From Myxococcales bacterium (GTDB lineage Bacteria > Myxococcota_A > Polyangia > Polyangiales > Houyiibacteriaceae), in NCBI GenBank assembly GCA_020354595.1, contig CP070650.1:1861087-1866321 (forward strand): a stretch of 5,235 nt of DNA. The letters run 5' to 3'. Of this stretch, positions 4,848 through 5,235 are shown in pieces (the first letter of the stretch is position 1; every line of letters starts with the position of its first letter). A model generated the notes under the pieces. The model made no database searches. It was not told the origin of the DNA and saw only the letters and a list, made by a program, of their open reading frames with translations. Both the position numbers and the translations under genes were made by a program.

Positions 4848-5235
4848 TCAAAACGAGTAGCGAAGCCTCACGTACACGTTCGTGTTCTCTTTGAGCTGGC
4901 CGAAGAAGGTGTAGTCGTCGCGTCCGAACATGAGGTTGGCGCCGAAGACGATGGCCAGCGGATCGATGATCTTGTAGGTGATGCGCGGACGGATGTACGT
5001 GTCGAGCTCGTCCGGCGAGAAGAAGGTGAATAGCGAGAGCTCGAGGTTGTCCATCACCAGGAACTGCGTGAGCCGAAGCGTCAGCACATGGCGAAACCGG
5101 TTCTGCTCGTAGCTCGGCCAATACGAATTCGCGATCAGCTGATCGTACTTGAAGGTGTATTCCAAGTAGTACTGGAGCCCCATTTGGAACTTCGGAAAAA
5201 GCTCGCGCTCGTATCCTGCAAGCCCGCGGAATTGT
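4848..5235 (-). CDS. Outer-membrane beta-barrel protein, N-terminal part beyond the right edge
   Basis: The frame is open from base 5235 to the TGA at 4850-4848, giving 128 residues of the C-terminal part. The ATG at 5183 is probably internal, because 17 more codons upstream stay open and continue the pattern (GLAGYERELFPKF). The sequence alternates polar and aromatic residues in barrel-strand fashion (MGLQYYLEYTF, RHVLTLRLTQFL, LELSLFTFFSP, TYIRPRITYKI, LAIVFGANLMFG, NVYVRLRYSF) and ends in Phe, as expected for insertion by the BAM complex. I recall similar uncharacterised deltaproteobacterial barrels but can assign no substrate. It is the first visible gene of the minus-strand series, 27 bases before the DUF2892 gene, so it may be a porin or channel co-expressed with the sulfur genes. 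The promoter, if upstream, is outside the window. Confidence 0.8.
   Translation of the reverse strand, partial: QFRGLAGYERELFPKFQMGLQYYLEYTFKYDQLIANSYWPSYEQNRFRHVLTLRLTQFLVMDNLELSLFTFFSPDELDTYIRPRITYKIIDPLAIVFGANLMFGRDDYTFFGQLKENTNVYVRLRYSF

Overview
The window is GC-rich, gene-dense bacterial DNA with no stretch of 300 bases lacking a gene. It most resembles a Gram-negative deltaproteobacterial or myxobacterial-type genome (Myxococcota/Polyangia-like). The reasons are two beta-barrel outer-membrane proteins ending in aromatic Phe, a long Pro/Glu-rich linker on one of them, frequent GTG starts, and a lipocalin-like gene with a RD.SWG motif. The taxonomic guess is inference from style, not from a marker gene.

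Layout. (1) Positions 1-639, plus strand: the 3' part of a gene cut by the left edge, related to the DUF7064/CrtC-AttH lipocalin-like group. (2) Everything else, 688-5235, is on the minus strand and reads right to left as one tightly spaced series: an outer-membrane barrel protein cut by the right edge (5235-4848); a 66-residue DUF2892 (YgaP-type) membrane protein (4820-4620); a sulfide:quinone oxidoreductase-like flavoprotein (4596-3355); a DsrC/TusE-type sulfur carrier (3343-3044); a DsrE-family protein (3021-2542); a 6-phosphofructokinase (2464-1352); and a small secreted outer-membrane barrel protein (1344-688). Gaps between these genes are 7 to 27 bases, except 77 bases before the phosphofructokinase gene. 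Genes 1 and 2 converge across a 48-base gap that holds short inverted repeats.

How the genes may work together. The SQR-like enzyme, DsrC/TusE protein, DsrE-family protein and DUF2892 protein form a plausible sulfide-oxidation and persulfide-relay module: the flavoprotein oxidises sulfide and passes electrons to quinone, and the small Cys proteins carry or buffer the sulfane sulfur. No dsrAB, hdr, tusA or tusBCD genes lie in the window, so where the sulfur goes is unknown. The phosphofructokinase follows the module after a perfect 9-bp hairpin that buries its Shine-Dalgarno sequence. It also has an unusual Asn at the usual metal-binding Asp of the nucleotide motif. These two points, and the single-Cys form of the DsrC-like protein, are the most notable observations. 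I found no CRISPR array, mobile element, tRNA or rRNA.
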